From Amphritea pacifica (lineage in GTDB: Bacteria; Pseudomonadota; Gammaproteobacteria; Pseudomonadales; Balneatricaceae): 64,000 bases of DNA. The notes beneath the pieces are model-generated. The model worked only from the letters and a program-made list of their open reading frames with translations, was not told where the DNA came from and did not search any database. The stretch covers positions 160,952-224,951 of the forward strand of contig NZ_JAFFZO010000001.1 in assembly GCF_016924145.1 (NCBI RefSeq), read 5' to 3'. A program made the position numbers and the translations under genes. Positions 35,420-44,259 of the stretch are shown in pieces (the stretch's first letter is position 1; each line of letters opens with the position of its first letter).

Positions 35420-35453
35420 ATTCACCGACATAACGCAAAAAAAGGGGGCCTGA

Positions 35454-35918
35454 ATGGATATGAAGCAGATTGAGATGCCTGAACAGAAACGCATCGCACT
35501 GATCGCTCACGACAATATGAAACAGGATCTGCTCGACTGGACACACAAGAACCTCAGCACGCTGCGCCAGCACCAGCTGTATGCCACTGGTACCACCGGC
35601 CATCTGCTGGAAAACCATCTGCAGGTGCCGATTACCAAACTTATCAGCGGTCCACTGGGTGGCGACCAGCAGATTGGCGCGCTGCTGACCGAACAGAAGA
35701 TCGACATTATTGTGTTCTTCTGGGATCCCTTCGAGCCGATGCCCCACGACCCTGATGTTAAAGCGCTATTGCGGGTTGCGGCGGTGTGGAATGTTGCGGT
35801 GGCCTGTAGCCGAAGCTCTGCCGACTTCATGATCAGCTCGCCACTACTGAGTCAGAAGCACCCCTATAGCGTACCGGATTATGAAAGCTATCTGCAGAAA
35901 CGGCTCAATAACCCGTAA
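35454..35918 (+). CDS. mgsA: Methylglyoxal synthase
   Basis: A 154-residue enzyme converting dihydroxyacetone phosphate to methylglyoxal and phosphate, a relief valve when phosphorylated sugars accumulate. Motifs are LIAHDNMKQDLLDW (residues about 14-27), TGTTGHLL, SGPLGGDQQIGA (phosphate binding) and FFWDPFEPMPHDPDVKALLR with the catalytic Asp. AGGGGG before the ATG at 35454 supports the start, though an in-frame ATG follows two codons later. It lies between eda and a glucose-6-phosphate epimerase, in keeping with sugar-phosphate stress control. Confidence 0.95.
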   Translation: MDMKQIEMPEQKRIALIAHDNMKQDLLDWTHKNLSTLRQHQLYATGTTGHLLENHLQVPITKLISGPLGGDQQIGALLTEQKIDIIVFFWDPFEPMPHDPDVKALLRVAAVWNVAVACSRSSADFMISSPLLSQKHPYSVPDYESYLQKRLNNP

Positions 35919-35919
35919 A

Positions 35920-35942
35920 TAAAAAGGCAGAAATACTCTGCC
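35920..35942 (-). terminator. Rho-independent terminator of the epimerase gene
   Basis: Read on the minus strand, GGCAGA, five bases, TCTGCC is followed by a T-rich run (complement of AAAAAA at 35920-35925), 54 bases past the epimerase stop. Confidence 0.7.
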
Positions 35943-35995
35943 CTGATGCGTTGTAATGAATCGAGGTAACGGTGGGGCTATTCCGGCTGATCGCA

Positions 35996-36898
35996 CTAAG
36001 GGTATGGCAGCACACTGACCGACGTGGCCAGTGTCTGTGTTTCGCCAACAGCCAGCGTCTGATCATCGAAAAACCGGGTTCTGGCAGCCTCGACACAAAC
36101 GAAACGGGCCACCTGATCCATCCCTACATCACCGATGTTAGCCGCCGCTGGCCCCGGATTCCAGACAACTGTTGAGCCACCGCCCCTCTTAGTGATGCGC
36201 AACCTACGTTTCCAGCCATGATCAATCAGCACCACTGCTTCACTATTATCTGCCTGTTCAACCACCAGATCGGTTTCCGCAGTAAAGCGCAGGGATGACG
36301 GCATCACTCCCGGTTGCATCCCCTGAACCTTATCCAGACAGCGGCAATCCGCTAATCCCAGTATCTCAGTCTCACGGCTGTCAGACACCGCAAAATAACT
36401 GTGCAGCGCCTGAGTCACTGCCATCGGCTGATCAGACTCATTAGTGGTGGTCAGCGCCAGCGAAAGTTCAGCACCGGTCACAGTGATCTCCAGTTGTAAC
36501 TGAATCCCGTCACAAAGCGAGTCCTCCGGTGACATCAGCCACCGTCCGCCAGCATCATCAACAGTCCGATCATCGATCTGCCAGCGGGCGGTGCGGGCCA
36601 CACCGTGCTTAGGCAGCTCAGGTTTTTCAGGGTGCTCCGCAAACCAGGGCCAGCAGACCGGTATGCCACCACGGATCGCCGCAGGTGCACCGGCAGGCTT
36701 TTCTGTCAGCCATAACAGAGGTTTCTCTCCCGCCGGACGAAACAACAGCACCTGCCCGCCCAGCAGGGAGAGGACCAGCTCGCCCCAGAGCGCCTTATAA
36801 ACAACCAGCTCATATCCGCTCCATTGCAGGGAGTGGCACCCCATAGCCATGCCTGAAATTGTAATTTCCAGGCTATCCTGAAACGGTGCATGATCCAT
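35996..36898 (-). CDS. Glucose-6-phosphate 1-epimerase (YeaD-like)
   Basis: A 300-residue member of the galactose-mutarotase-like superfamily, of the D-hexose-6-phosphate mutarotase type: AIRGGIPVCWPWFAEHPEKPELPKHGVAR near residue 93-121, HSYFAVSD near 167 and FVCVEAAR near 273 supply substrate and catalytic residues. It interconverts alpha and beta glucose 6-phosphate, feeding the beta anomer to Zwf. In Pseudomonas a similar gene accompanies the glucose regulon. Single gene, convergent with mgsA. Confidence 0.88.
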   Translation of the reverse strand: MDHAPFQDSLEITISGMAMGCHSLQWSGYELVVYKALWGELVLSLLGGQVLLFRPAGEKPLLWLTEKPAGAPAAIRGGIPVCWPWFAEHPEKPELPKHGVARTARWQIDDRTVDDAGGRWLMSPEDSLCDGIQLQLEITVTGAELSLALTTTNESDQPMAVTQALHSYFAVSDSRETEILGLADCRCLDKVQGMQPGVMPSSLRFTAETDLVVEQADNSEAVVLIDHGWKRRLRITKRGGGSTVVWNPGPAAANIGDVGMDQVARFVCVEAARTRFFDDQTLAVGETQTLATSVSVLPYP

Positions 36899-36934
36899 AA
36901 TTACCGGCCTCGATCAGATTATTCATACAGGGAA

Positions 36935-36955
36935 AGCCGTCATCAACAGACGGCT
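36935..36955 (-). terminator. Weak hairpin terminator after the GH32 operon
   Basis: AGCCGTC and GACGGCT flank a seven-base loop; on the minus strand only three T residues follow directly. It lies 70 bases past the GH32 stop and may end the sucrose operon. Confidence 0.45.
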
Positions 36956-37024
36956 GAGAATTCAGTGCAACTGGCATGTAGCAGAGCAGACATATAGTAG
37001 AGCTGAATAGTACAGCAAAACCTG

Positions 37025-38518
37025 CTAACCAAGAACGTTAGTCTGACCGCCCGTTATCTCAATGCCGCCACTGACAACCATCAGCTTCTGCATATTATCG
37101 ACGACAACATCAGATTGGCACAGCTGCAGACTGGTTAATGAGTAGATGCCATCATTAATCAGCAATTCAAGACTGCCATTATCACTGGCCCATTCCAGCG
37201 TTACTGAAGCCTGGCTCTGGATGATTGGCAGATCAAAGTGACAGGGGAAAAACCGATCAAATGCGTCGTCACCATTCTGTCCCGCACGCTGATAACTCAT
37301 GATCAGCCCGCTATCCGTCCGTCTGAAAGTCAGATCAGGCTGCTCAGGCTGACTCAGATACAGATCAACACAACTGCCCGGCTGCATAGCAAAACTGATT
37401 GATCCATGGACCGGCTTTATGCTCTCCTGTGCCATCGTCAGGGCAAGTTGCCCGCCCTCATCAACTGCGCCACAGGCGATCATAGCCCTTTGCCATGCCC
37501 GCTGCTCACCCAGTTCTGGCACAAACCGCTGTCCAATCCTCACCCCTTCAGTGGTGGCAACCAGACGGATCTCTCTGGGAATGGTCATCATGCCACGCCA
37601 GCCATTTTCGGGAATCTTATTGGCATACAACCAGTTATTAATCCAGGCAATGACGATGCGGCGATTATCCGGCGCATCCGACCAGCTTTGTACCGCATAA
37701 AAATCACGGGAGTGATCCATCAGCAGCACTTTATCCGGAGCATTTTCATTATGAAAATGGGTGCCATCAAAGTCGCCAATGAAATATTGAGTAAAGGACC
37801 CCCAGCTATCTTTACCGGCCCCTACCCCCACAACCAGCACCCAGCGACTGCCTGTGCCGCCTTCAACCGGCAGTTCGAACAGATCAGGACACTCCCAGGG
37901 GCCCTCTGTATGAGACCCCTGATGCTCACCAAACTCACTGCATAACGACCAGTCCAGCAGATTTTCAGAGCGGTAAAAACGGATTGTCTGGCCACAGGCC
38001 AGCGCCATAATCCAGTACTGCGAGGCCTCATGCCAGATCACTTTAGGGTCACGAAAATCCCGGAAACCCGGCACCGGGATAACCGGATTCCCAGCATATT
38101 TCTGCCAGCTACGCCCCTTATCACAACTATAGGCGATACACTGATCCTGCTCATAATCCTCCGCGGCGCTCCCGCTTACCCGATGCGCAGTATAAAAGAG
38201 CAACAGACCCGGCTGACCATCAAACAACCCACTGCTATCGTTATGATCAACAATCGCACTACCGGAAAAACACATCCCCCGCTCATCGGGAAACAGCGCA
38301 ACATCCAGATGCTGCCAGTCAATCATATTTCGACTGACCGCGTGCCCCCAATGCATCGGTCCCCATTCCAGCCCCTCAGGATAATACTGATAGAACAGAT
38401 GATACTCACCATCAAAATAAACCAGCCCGTTAGGGTCATTCATCCACGCCTTCGGTGGCGTAAAATGGAGCAGGGGCCTTACAGGCAACGGGGCATAAAC
38501 ATTAGCAACAGAAGTCAT
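37025..38518 (-). CDS. GH32 beta-fructosidase (sucrose/sucrose-6-phosphate hydrolase)
   Basis: A 497-residue cytoplasmic glycoside hydrolase of family 32. WMNDPNGL carries the nucleophile Asp28, DFRDPKV the transition-state stabiliser, and WECPDLFELP the acid/base Glu. The C-terminal beta-sandwich starts near residue 340. No signal peptide, so it acts on imported sugar, presumably sucrose or short fructo-oligosaccharides. The frame is open to a GTG at 38545, but the ATG at 38518 is preferred. Last gene of the LacI-ABC operon, 67 bases after the ATPase gene. Free glucose would go to Glk and then Zwf. Confidence 0.93.
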   Translation of the reverse strand: MTSVANVYAPLPVRPLLHFTPPKAWMNDPNGLVYFDGEYHLFYQYYPEGLEWGPMHWGHAVSRNMIDWQHLDVALFPDERGMCFSGSAIVDHNDSSGLFDGQPGLLLFYTAHRVSGSAAEDYEQDQCIAYSCDKGRSWQKYAGNPVIPVPGFRDFRDPKVIWHEASQYWIMALACGQTIRFYRSENLLDWSLCSEFGEHQGSHTEGPWECPDLFELPVEGGTGSRWVLVVGVGAGKDSWGSFTQYFIGDFDGTHFHNENAPDKVLLMDHSRDFYAVQSWSDAPDNRRIVIAWINNWLYANKIPENGWRGMMTIPREIRLVATTEGVRIGQRFVPELGEQRAWQRAMIACGAVDEGGQLALTMAQESIKPVHGSISFAMQPGSCVDLYLSQPEQPDLTFRRTDSGLIMSYQRAGQNGDDAFDRFFPCHFDLPIIQSQASVTLEWASDNGSLELLINDGIYSLTSLQLCQSDVVVDNMQKLMVVSGGIEITGGQTNVLG

Positions 38519-38584
38519 AAAGTACCGGTAATAGTCAGGGCACACCAGACGCTGCCGGTGTGCTGAGAAACGTAAAAGCTGTGA

Positions 38585-39724
38585 TTAACCTGAGAGGGCT
38601 TGCGCGACAGGTGCCTGGGTGTGAAGCGGTACAGGTTTGGCCGCTCTGAGCGACAGACCGTTACAATCAAACAGATGACACTGGTCGAGGTTAAAGCTGA
38701 AATCACAATGATCGCCCCGCCTGACCGGACTTAACCCGCCGGTTTGAATGATCAGCTCATGCTCACCACTGTAACGGGCATAAACATAGGTTGAGCCACC
38801 GAGATGCTCCACTACATCAACATCGACGCCAATCCTGATTTCGCCACTCTGATCCTCTTTCAGATGCTCAGGACGAATACCCAGTTTCACCCGGGTCATT
38901 CCCGGAGAACGACTGACATCCGCCGCCAGTTGACACACTTCACCACAAGGCAGTTTCAGCGTCAGAGAATCGTCGGTCTGAGCGATAACATCACAATCAA
39001 AAAAGTTCATCCGGGGAGAGCCGATGAAACCCGCAACAAACTCATTAACCGGGTTCAGGTACAACTCAATCGGGCTGCCGACCTGCTCGATATTTCCACC
39101 CCGTAAAACGACAATCTTATCCGCCATGGTCATCGCTTCCACCTGATCATGGGTTACATAGATCATGGTATTCTTCAGCTGAGAGTGCAGTTTAGCGATC
39201 TCAACCCGCATCTGAACGCGAAGTTCGGCGTCCAGATTCGATAATGGCTCATCAAAGAGAAAGACTTTGGGGTTGCGCACAATGGTCCGGCCAATGGCGA
39301 CCCGCTGACGCTGACCACCAGAAAGCGCTTTAGGCTTGCGATCCAGTAATGGCTCTAATTGGAGAATTCTGGCCGACTCATCCACCCGACGCTTGATCTC
39401 AGCCTTATCCGTTTTTGCCATTTTCAGGCCAAACCCCATATTTTCCCGCACCGTCATATGTGGATAAAGGGCATAGGATTGAAACACCATCGCCACCCCC
39501 CGACGGGATGCGGCAACAGAGGTGACACATTCATTATCAATATGCAGCTCACCCTCGGTGATATCTTCAAGCCCTGCAACCATGCGCAGCAGTGTAGATT
39601 TACCACAACCGGATGGACCAACGAAGACAACGAATTCACCATCCTTAATATCCAGATCGATACCGTGAATTGTTTCAACATCACCATAGCGCTTAACGAC
39701 TTTGGTCAGCTTTACGTCTGCCAT
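38585..39724 (-). CDS. Sugar ABC transporter ATP-binding protein (MalK/UgpC type)
   Basis: A 379-residue ATPase with Walker A GPSGCGKST (about residue 36), Q-loop MVFQSYALYPHMTV, signature LSGGQRQRVAIGR, Walker B VFLFDEPLSNLDAEL and the C-terminal TOBE/OB regulatory domain of MalK-type proteins (about 240-379). It powers the two permeases encoded upstream. The ATG at 39724 (MADVKLTKVVKRYG) begins the family homology and has a GGGAGAAG leader; the frame opens earlier at 39769 without support. Part of the putative sucrose operon. Confidence 0.95.
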   Translation of the reverse strand: MADVKLTKVVKRYGDVETIHGIDLDIKDGEFVVFVGPSGCGKSTLLRMVAGLEDITEGELHIDNECVTSVAASRRGVAMVFQSYALYPHMTVRENMGFGLKMAKTDKAEIKRRVDESARILQLEPLLDRKPKALSGGQRQRVAIGRTIVRNPKVFLFDEPLSNLDAELRVQMRVEIAKLHSQLKNTMIYVTHDQVEAMTMADKIVVLRGGNIEQVGSPIELYLNPVNEFVAGFIGSPRMNFFDCDVIAQTDDSLTLKLPCGEVCQLAADVSRSPGMTRVKLGIRPEHLKEDQSGEIRIGVDVDVVEHLGGSTYVYARYSGEHELIIQTGGLSPVRRGDHCDFSFNLDQCHLFDCNGLSLRAAKPVPLHTQAPVAQALSG

Positions 39725-39794
39725 TTTTCTTCTCCCAAGATCGCCTGCCGTACAGGCGATCAAGTACATAAATTCTTATTTTTCCAACAACCGG

Positions 39795-40664
39795 TCAGCC
39801 TTTTATGCCGGCTCCGGCCAAACTGCTAACAAACTTCTTCTGGAACGCCAGGAACACGGCCAGCACCGGCAGGGTAACAAATGAGGCGTAGGCCATAATT
39901 TCCCCCCAACTGGTCTGCCTGCCGAAGAAGATCTGAATACCCGGCATAACCGGACGGGCGTCCTCTCCCTGCACCGCCATAATCGGCCAGATATACTGAT
40001 TCCACATCAGCAGAAAGTGCAGGATCGCCACAGTGGCAAACACGGGACCGGACATCGGCACAATAATGTGTCGGTAGATCTGAAACGGAGTCGCACCATC
40101 CAGCTCAGCGGCTTCATCAAAATCTTTCGGGATATCCCTGAAAAACTGATAGAACAGGAAGATAAAAAAGGAGTTCGCAACAAAAGGCAGAATCTGTACT
40201 TCCAGCGAGTTTAACCAGGACCCCATCAGCACCAGACCACCCTGCTCCCAGCCGATTGTTGGCAACTTGGAGACCAGCAATAACAGCGGCACCACAATCG
40301 CTTCAATAGGGATAATCATCAGTGCAACCACCGCCGCAAGAATATATTTGCGACCACTCCAGCGCATACGGGAGAGGGTGAATGCCAGTAAACTGTTAAC
40401 GATCAACCCGAGAACCACTGCCGCCGACGTAATCAGTATTGAGTTACGGAAATAAAGCAAAACATCACTCTTTTCAAATACCTGACGATAGTTATCCAGA
40501 GTAAGATCGCCGACCGGCAGAATGGCCCGGATACTGTAAAGATCAGCAAAGATCACCTGCTCCGGCTTAAATGAAGACATAATCATAAACAGCAGCGGGA
40601 ACAGGAACACATAACCGATCAATAGAAGAAAGAGATAGGCGCCCAGCTTTTGTAAACGTTTCAT
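39795..40664 (-). CDS. Sugar ABC transporter permease (MalG type)
   Basis: A 289-residue permease with about six transmembrane helices and the EAA loop EAAELDGATPFQIYRHIIVPMSGP, which contacts the ATPase. It pairs with the MalF-type protein encoded just upstream, with which it shares a one-base TAATG overlap. Confidence 0.93.
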   Translation of the reverse strand: MKRLQKLGAYLFLLLIGYVFLFPLLFMIMSSFKPEQVIFADLYSIRAILPVGDLTLDNYRQVFEKSDVLLYFRNSILITSAAVVLGLIVNSLLAFTLSRMRWSGRKYILAAVVALMIIPIEAIVVPLLLLVSKLPTIGWEQGGLVLMGSWLNSLEVQILPFVANSFFIFLFYQFFRDIPKDFDEAAELDGATPFQIYRHIIVPMSGPVFATVAILHFLLMWNQYIWPIMAVQGEDARPVMPGIQIFFGRQTSWGEIMAYASFVTLPVLAVFLAFQKKFVSSLAGAGIKG

Positions 40665-41794
40665 TACGCATCCTCCCGCTTGTCAAAGAAGCGCTTCTGT
40701 AGCAACGCAATTGCCAGAATAGCCAGAAAGAAAATCACGCTGATCGCCGAACCATAGGCAATATCCTGCTCGCGGAATCCCTTGGTCACGGCATGATACA
40801 TAACCGTCGAGGTAGAGCCCTGTGGACCCCCCCGGGTCATCACATCAACCTGAGTAAACAGACCGAAGGCCTGAATCGTGGTACTGATAACAACGAAAAT
40901 AGTGGTGTTTTTAAGCCCCGGCAGCGTCACGTTGACAAACTTACCCCAGGGACCGGCACCATCGAGCTCAGCGGCTTCGTAGAGATCGCCGGAGATGCCC
41001 TGCAAACCCGCCAGAAAAATAAGCATCTGCACCCCGGCCGCCTGCCAGGCAGACATCAGCACAATCGAGGGCATTGCCCAGTCCGGATCACCCAGCCAGT
41101 CAACCGGACCGATGAGACCGAACGACATCGCATTCAGATAGTGATTAAATAACCCTAAATCTTTGTGATACAGGAAGCTCCAGACGATCGACACCACCAC
41201 AATCGATGTCACCACCGGCGAGAAGAATACCGTTCGAAACAGAAAGATTCCCCGCAGTTTCTGATTAATCAGCAGCGCTAATCCAAGGGCGGTACCGCAC
41301 TGGATGGGGACCACCAGAATGACAAACAGTAACGTATTAATAATGGACTGGATGAAGCTTGGATCTTTGGCCAGAAGGACCACACGCTTATCGCCAAAAG
41401 ACCAGTGAGTAAACTCCTTAAACTCTTTATATTCAGGATTCTTACGCAGCACTGAACGCAGTCTTGGATAGACCAGCTCACCATCGGCGGTCTGTTTCAG
41501 ATGGTTATCTGCGTCTGAAACAGGTTCCTGCACCAACCAACTGATGTTTAACAAGCGGTCGTAGTTACGTAACCCAACCCACTCTGTCGCATTAGGCGAC
41601 AACAAACGCTGATCGGTAAATGACATCCCCAGTGCCATTAAAAACGGCAGAACCATAAACATAAACAGACCCAGCAGAGCCGGAGCACTCATAAGAAAAA
41701 CATAACGCTTTCTCGGTGGGCGACGGGTCTCGGCAGACCGACCGGATGACACGGTTAACGTGTCACTACTGTTAACAGACGTACTAGCATTCAT
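40664..41794 (-). CDS. Sugar ABC transporter permease (MalF type)
   Basis: A 376-residue permease. After a variable N-terminus rich in Ser and Thr, transmembrane helices begin near residue 30 (VFLMSAPALLGLFMFMVLPFLMALG), a large periplasmic loop occupies about 65-145, and the EAA loop is EAAELDGAGPWGKFVNVTLPGL. The ATG at 41794 is preferred to a TTG at 41851. Alpha-glucoside/sucrose importers have this organisation. Confidence 0.92.
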   Translation of the reverse strand: MNASTSVNSSDTLTVSSGRSAETRRPPRKRYVFLMSAPALLGLFMFMVLPFLMALGMSFTDQRLLSPNATEWVGLRNYDRLLNISWLVQEPVSDADNHLKQTADGELVYPRLRSVLRKNPEYKEFKEFTHWSFGDKRVVLLAKDPSFIQSIINTLLFVILVVPIQCGTALGLALLINQKLRGIFLFRTVFFSPVVTSIVVVSIVWSFLYHKDLGLFNHYLNAMSFGLIGPVDWLGDPDWAMPSIVLMSAWQAAGVQMLIFLAGLQGISGDLYEAAELDGAGPWGKFVNVTLPGLKNTTIFVVISTTIQAFGLFTQVDVMTRGGPQGSTSTVMYHAVTKGFREQDIAYGSAISVIFFLAILAIALLQKRFFDKREDA

Positions 41795-41872
41795 ACAGAT
41801 ATCTCGCTGCTTCACTATCAGACTGCTACTGCCCTCTTTTACAGAGCACAATAACAGTCCGGAAAGGCTGGT

Positions 41873-43147
41873 TTACTGAGTAAAACCGTAGCCTTTATTG
41901 TCAGAAATGTTGCGTTCGATAGTATCAACTGCTTCATCCAGGGCATCCTGCACATCAGCACCATCTTTTATATTCCGCGCCATTTTTTCAAAGGTGCTGG
42001 AAATAATTGGATAGGCTGGAGTCGCTGGACGCAGTACAGCAAACGCGGCTGAAAAATCGTAGAAAAAACGCCAGTCGCCGCTAACCTGATAATGCTCTGT
42101 CAGCTCTGCGGCTTCTGGAGAGGAAGGAATCATGCCCGTTGCCACTGACATAGCGGAGATCTCTTCAGGCTGCAACATAAAGTCAACGAATGCCGCGGCG
42201 CCTTCCGGGTTCGCGCATGACTGAGTAATACCCCACTGCCAGGAACCACCACCGATAACCGGACCACCACCAAAATCAGGCACCGGCATCACAACCAGGT
42301 CATCGCCCCAGCGCTCAGAGTGATTTGCCATCTCCCAACTGCCAACATAGTCCAGTGCCGCACGCCCCTGAACAAACGCTTTGTCATCACTCGGGTTACG
42401 ATCAACATACTCTTTGTCAAACAGGCCTTGAAAGAAAGTGCCCCAGGCCAGACCTGCTTCACCGTTGAGCACACCTTCAGAGGTGACGTAGTTGTCACGA
42501 TCGATCTGGTCTGCACCAAAACTCTGCAGCATCGGTGCATAACCATAGGAGTACCACTCACCGGTCCAGCCGGTACGCATCGCCAGCGGATACTGGAACT
42601 CACCGGATGCTTTCAGTTTTGCCAGCGCATCCAGCAGTTCAGCCTTAGTCCACGGCTGCACATAGGTGGCCTGACGCAGGTTATATTTCTCAAGAATCGA
42701 TTTACGGGTAAACAACGCCAGCGCGACATCAAACTGACCGACAGAATAGACTTTGCCTTTGTATGTGCCTTTCGCACTGCCAATCAGGCCATCAAGCGCG
42801 TCCTGAGAAAGCAGGCCTTCAAGAGGTCGCAGATAACCTGACCATGCAAAGTTAGGCACTACCGGCTGATCCATATCCAGGATGCAGGGCAGATCTCCGG
42901 CCAGTGCTGCCGCAGTGACCGTCTGGGTATATGAACCCTCGGGGATCATCTCTGCGGTAATATGCCATTTCGTTTGTGACTGATTAAAACGATCTATCGT
43001 CGCCTTATTGACTTCGATCTCCTTAATATTACTCGTTTCATGACGCCATAGTTTAATTTCAGACGTCGCAGCCATGACGCTGCCAACACTGAATGTCAAC
43101 GTTGTCATTACAGCGCAAGACAAAAGAGAGATGTTCATTCTTTTCAT
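41873..43147 (-). CDS. Sugar ABC transporter solute-binding protein
   Basis: A 424-residue periplasmic binding protein of the family 1 sugar type. Signal peptide residues 1-26 end in VMA-AT; binding lobes follow with IKLWRHETSN, YTQTVTAAALAGDLPCILDMDQP and GWTGEWYSYGYAPMLQSFGAD. Companion of the two permeases; the GH32 enzyme at the operon end suggests sucrose or a related fructoside as ligand. It starts 40 bases after lacI on the same strand, and a half-symmetric copy of the LacI palindrome lies inside its signal-peptide codons (43094-43107). Confidence 0.93.
   Translation of the reverse strand: MKRMNISLLSCAVMTTLTFSVGSVMAATSEIKLWRHETSNIKEIEVNKATIDRFNQSQTKWHITAEMIPEGSYTQTVTAAALAGDLPCILDMDQPVVPNFAWSGYLRPLEGLLSQDALDGLIGSAKGTYKGKVYSVGQFDVALALFTRKSILEKYNLRQATYVQPWTKAELLDALAKLKASGEFQYPLAMRTGWTGEWYSYGYAPMLQSFGADQIDRDNYVTSEGVLNGEAGLAWGTFFQGLFDKEYVDRNPSDDKAFVQGRAALDYVGSWEMANHSERWGDDLVVMPVPDFGGGPVIGGGSWQWGITQSCANPEGAAAFVDFMLQPEEISAMSVATGMIPSSPEAAELTEHYQVSGDWRFFYDFSAAFAVLRPATPAYPIISSTFEKMARNIKDGADVQDALDEAVDTIERNISDNKGYGFTQ
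43094..43107. promoter_or_regulatory. Second operator-like sequence inside the binding-protein gene
   Basis: TGTCAACGTTGTCA shares the CAACGTTG core and a right half with the perfect palindrome at 44215-44230, with one mismatch per flank. It could be an auxiliary operator for looping, or chance within the codons for MTTLT. Confidence 0.35.
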
Positions 43148-43186
43148 GTTTTGACCCTTATTGTTATTTTATCTTGATTATAAGCA

Positions 43187-44197
43187 CTAATTTTTCAGCA
43201 AATGAGACTGCCGCTCAATAACCGAAAACGGGATCAACCGGGTGACCATATCATCCCCCTGATTGAAAATACTGTTCATCGCGGCCTGCCCCATCTCAAA
43301 ATGAGGCAATGCCATGGTCGTCAGTCCGGGCGACAAACCTGGCGCTATCATGCGCTGATTATCAAAACTGGTGACCGCTATATCTCTGCCGACCTGCAAG
43401 CCACGTTTAGCAAATTCAAAGTAGGCCTGCATGGCAAACTCATCTTTCCCACAGACAAAGGCCGTTGGCTGATGAGTCAGCTTCAACAACTCTGCAACCG
43501 CTTTTTCAACACTGGCACTATCCCCGGCTTCGTCAAAGCGTGACTCCCCCTGAACAATCAACTGCGGATCATACGCAATACCGGCCTCAGCGAGTGCCTC
43601 GCGGTAACCCTCCAGTCGCTTTACCGCAGCGATAATATCCGGATTCAGAGTAATATGCCCAATGCGTTTATGGCCCTGTTCAAGCAGCAGCCGCGTAGCA
43701 TCATAGCCAGCCTGAACTTCGTCAGGAATAAAGGTGGTGAGTGTTTCGTTTTCCGCATAGCAGTTCACTAACACAGATGGCACCTGCAACATCTCCTGCG
43801 GCACCTGCACCTCTTTATGGTAATAGCTCGCATAGACCAGAGCTTCTACCCGTCGCTCCAGCAACATATCAATGGCTCGCTGCCTGCCAATACGATCGTT
43901 TTCAATGTTAACCACCATTAAAACCTTATCATGCTGGCTCGCCACCTCCTGAGCCCCGATCAACAGGTCCCCGGCATAGGGCTGAGTCACCACTTCATCG
44001 GAGATAAAACCGATAACACCCGACTGCTGATTACGCATCATACGAGCAGCCCGGTTAGGCCTGTAGTTCAAAGCAGCGATCGCTTCCTGCACCCGGGCAC
44101 GGGTTTCTTCACGCACATTAGGGTCGTTATTCACCACCCTGGAAACGGTTTTGAAAGAAACTCCGGCCTGCTTCGCCACCTGTTTAATGGATACCAT
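43187..44197 (-). CDS. LacI-family regulator of the sucrose operon
   Basis: A 336-residue repressor. Residues 1-55 are the LacI helix-turn-helix and hinge (MVSIKQVAKQAGVSFKTVSRVVNNDPNVREET, ALNYRPNRAARMMR). The periplasmic-binding-protein-like effector domain follows (about 60-330). The ATG at 44197 is chosen because the longer frame to 44230 would begin inside the operator. First gene of the operon lacI-SBP-permease-permease-ATPase-GH32, so it represses its own operon; the perfect palindrome next to the promoter supports this. Confidence 0.93.
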   Translation of the reverse strand: MVSIKQVAKQAGVSFKTVSRVVNNDPNVREETRARVQEAIAALNYRPNRAARMMRNQQSGVIGFISDEVVTQPYAGDLLIGAQEVASQHDKVLMVVNIENDRIGRQRAIDMLLERRVEALVYASYYHKEVQVPQEMLQVPSVLVNCYAENETLTTFIPDEVQAGYDATRLLLEQGHKRIGHITLNPDIIAAVKRLEGYREALAEAGIAYDPQLIVQGESRFDEAGDSASVEKAVAELLKLTHQPTAFVCGKDEFAMQAYFEFAKRGLQVGRDIAVTSFDNQRMIAPGLSPGLTTMALPHFEMGQAAMNSIFNQGDDMVTRLIPFSVIERQSHLLKN

Positions 44198-44214
44198 CAA
44201 CCTACGACCATTTA

Positions 44215-44230
44215 TTGACAACGTTGTCAA
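44215..44230. promoter_or_regulatory. Perfect LacI-type operator palindrome
   Basis: TTGACAACGTTGTCAA is a perfect 16-bp palindrome with the central CG of LacI-family operators. It abuts the -10 box of the promoter at 44231-44259, so bound repressor would block transcription start. Confidence 0.85.
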
Positions 44231-44259
44231 ATACTAGATCGGAGCCATTGAGTTGTCAA
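44231..44259 (-). promoter_or_regulatory. Sigma-70 promoter of the sucrose operon
   Basis: On the minus strand: TTGACA (44259-44254), 17 bases, TAGTAT (44236-44231). It is a consensus -35 with optimal spacing and is followed directly by the operator. Confidence 0.85.

Noticed and set aside
38030-38566. 178-codon plus-strand frame opposite the GH32 gene
   Set aside because: Antisense to a well-conserved enzyme with all catalytic motifs; residue composition (Thr, Ile, Pro-rich) is typical of a shadow frame.
41795-41851. 19-residue extension of the MalF-type permease from a TTG
   Set aside because: Weak start codon and no ribosome binding site; the ATG at 41794 is more credible.
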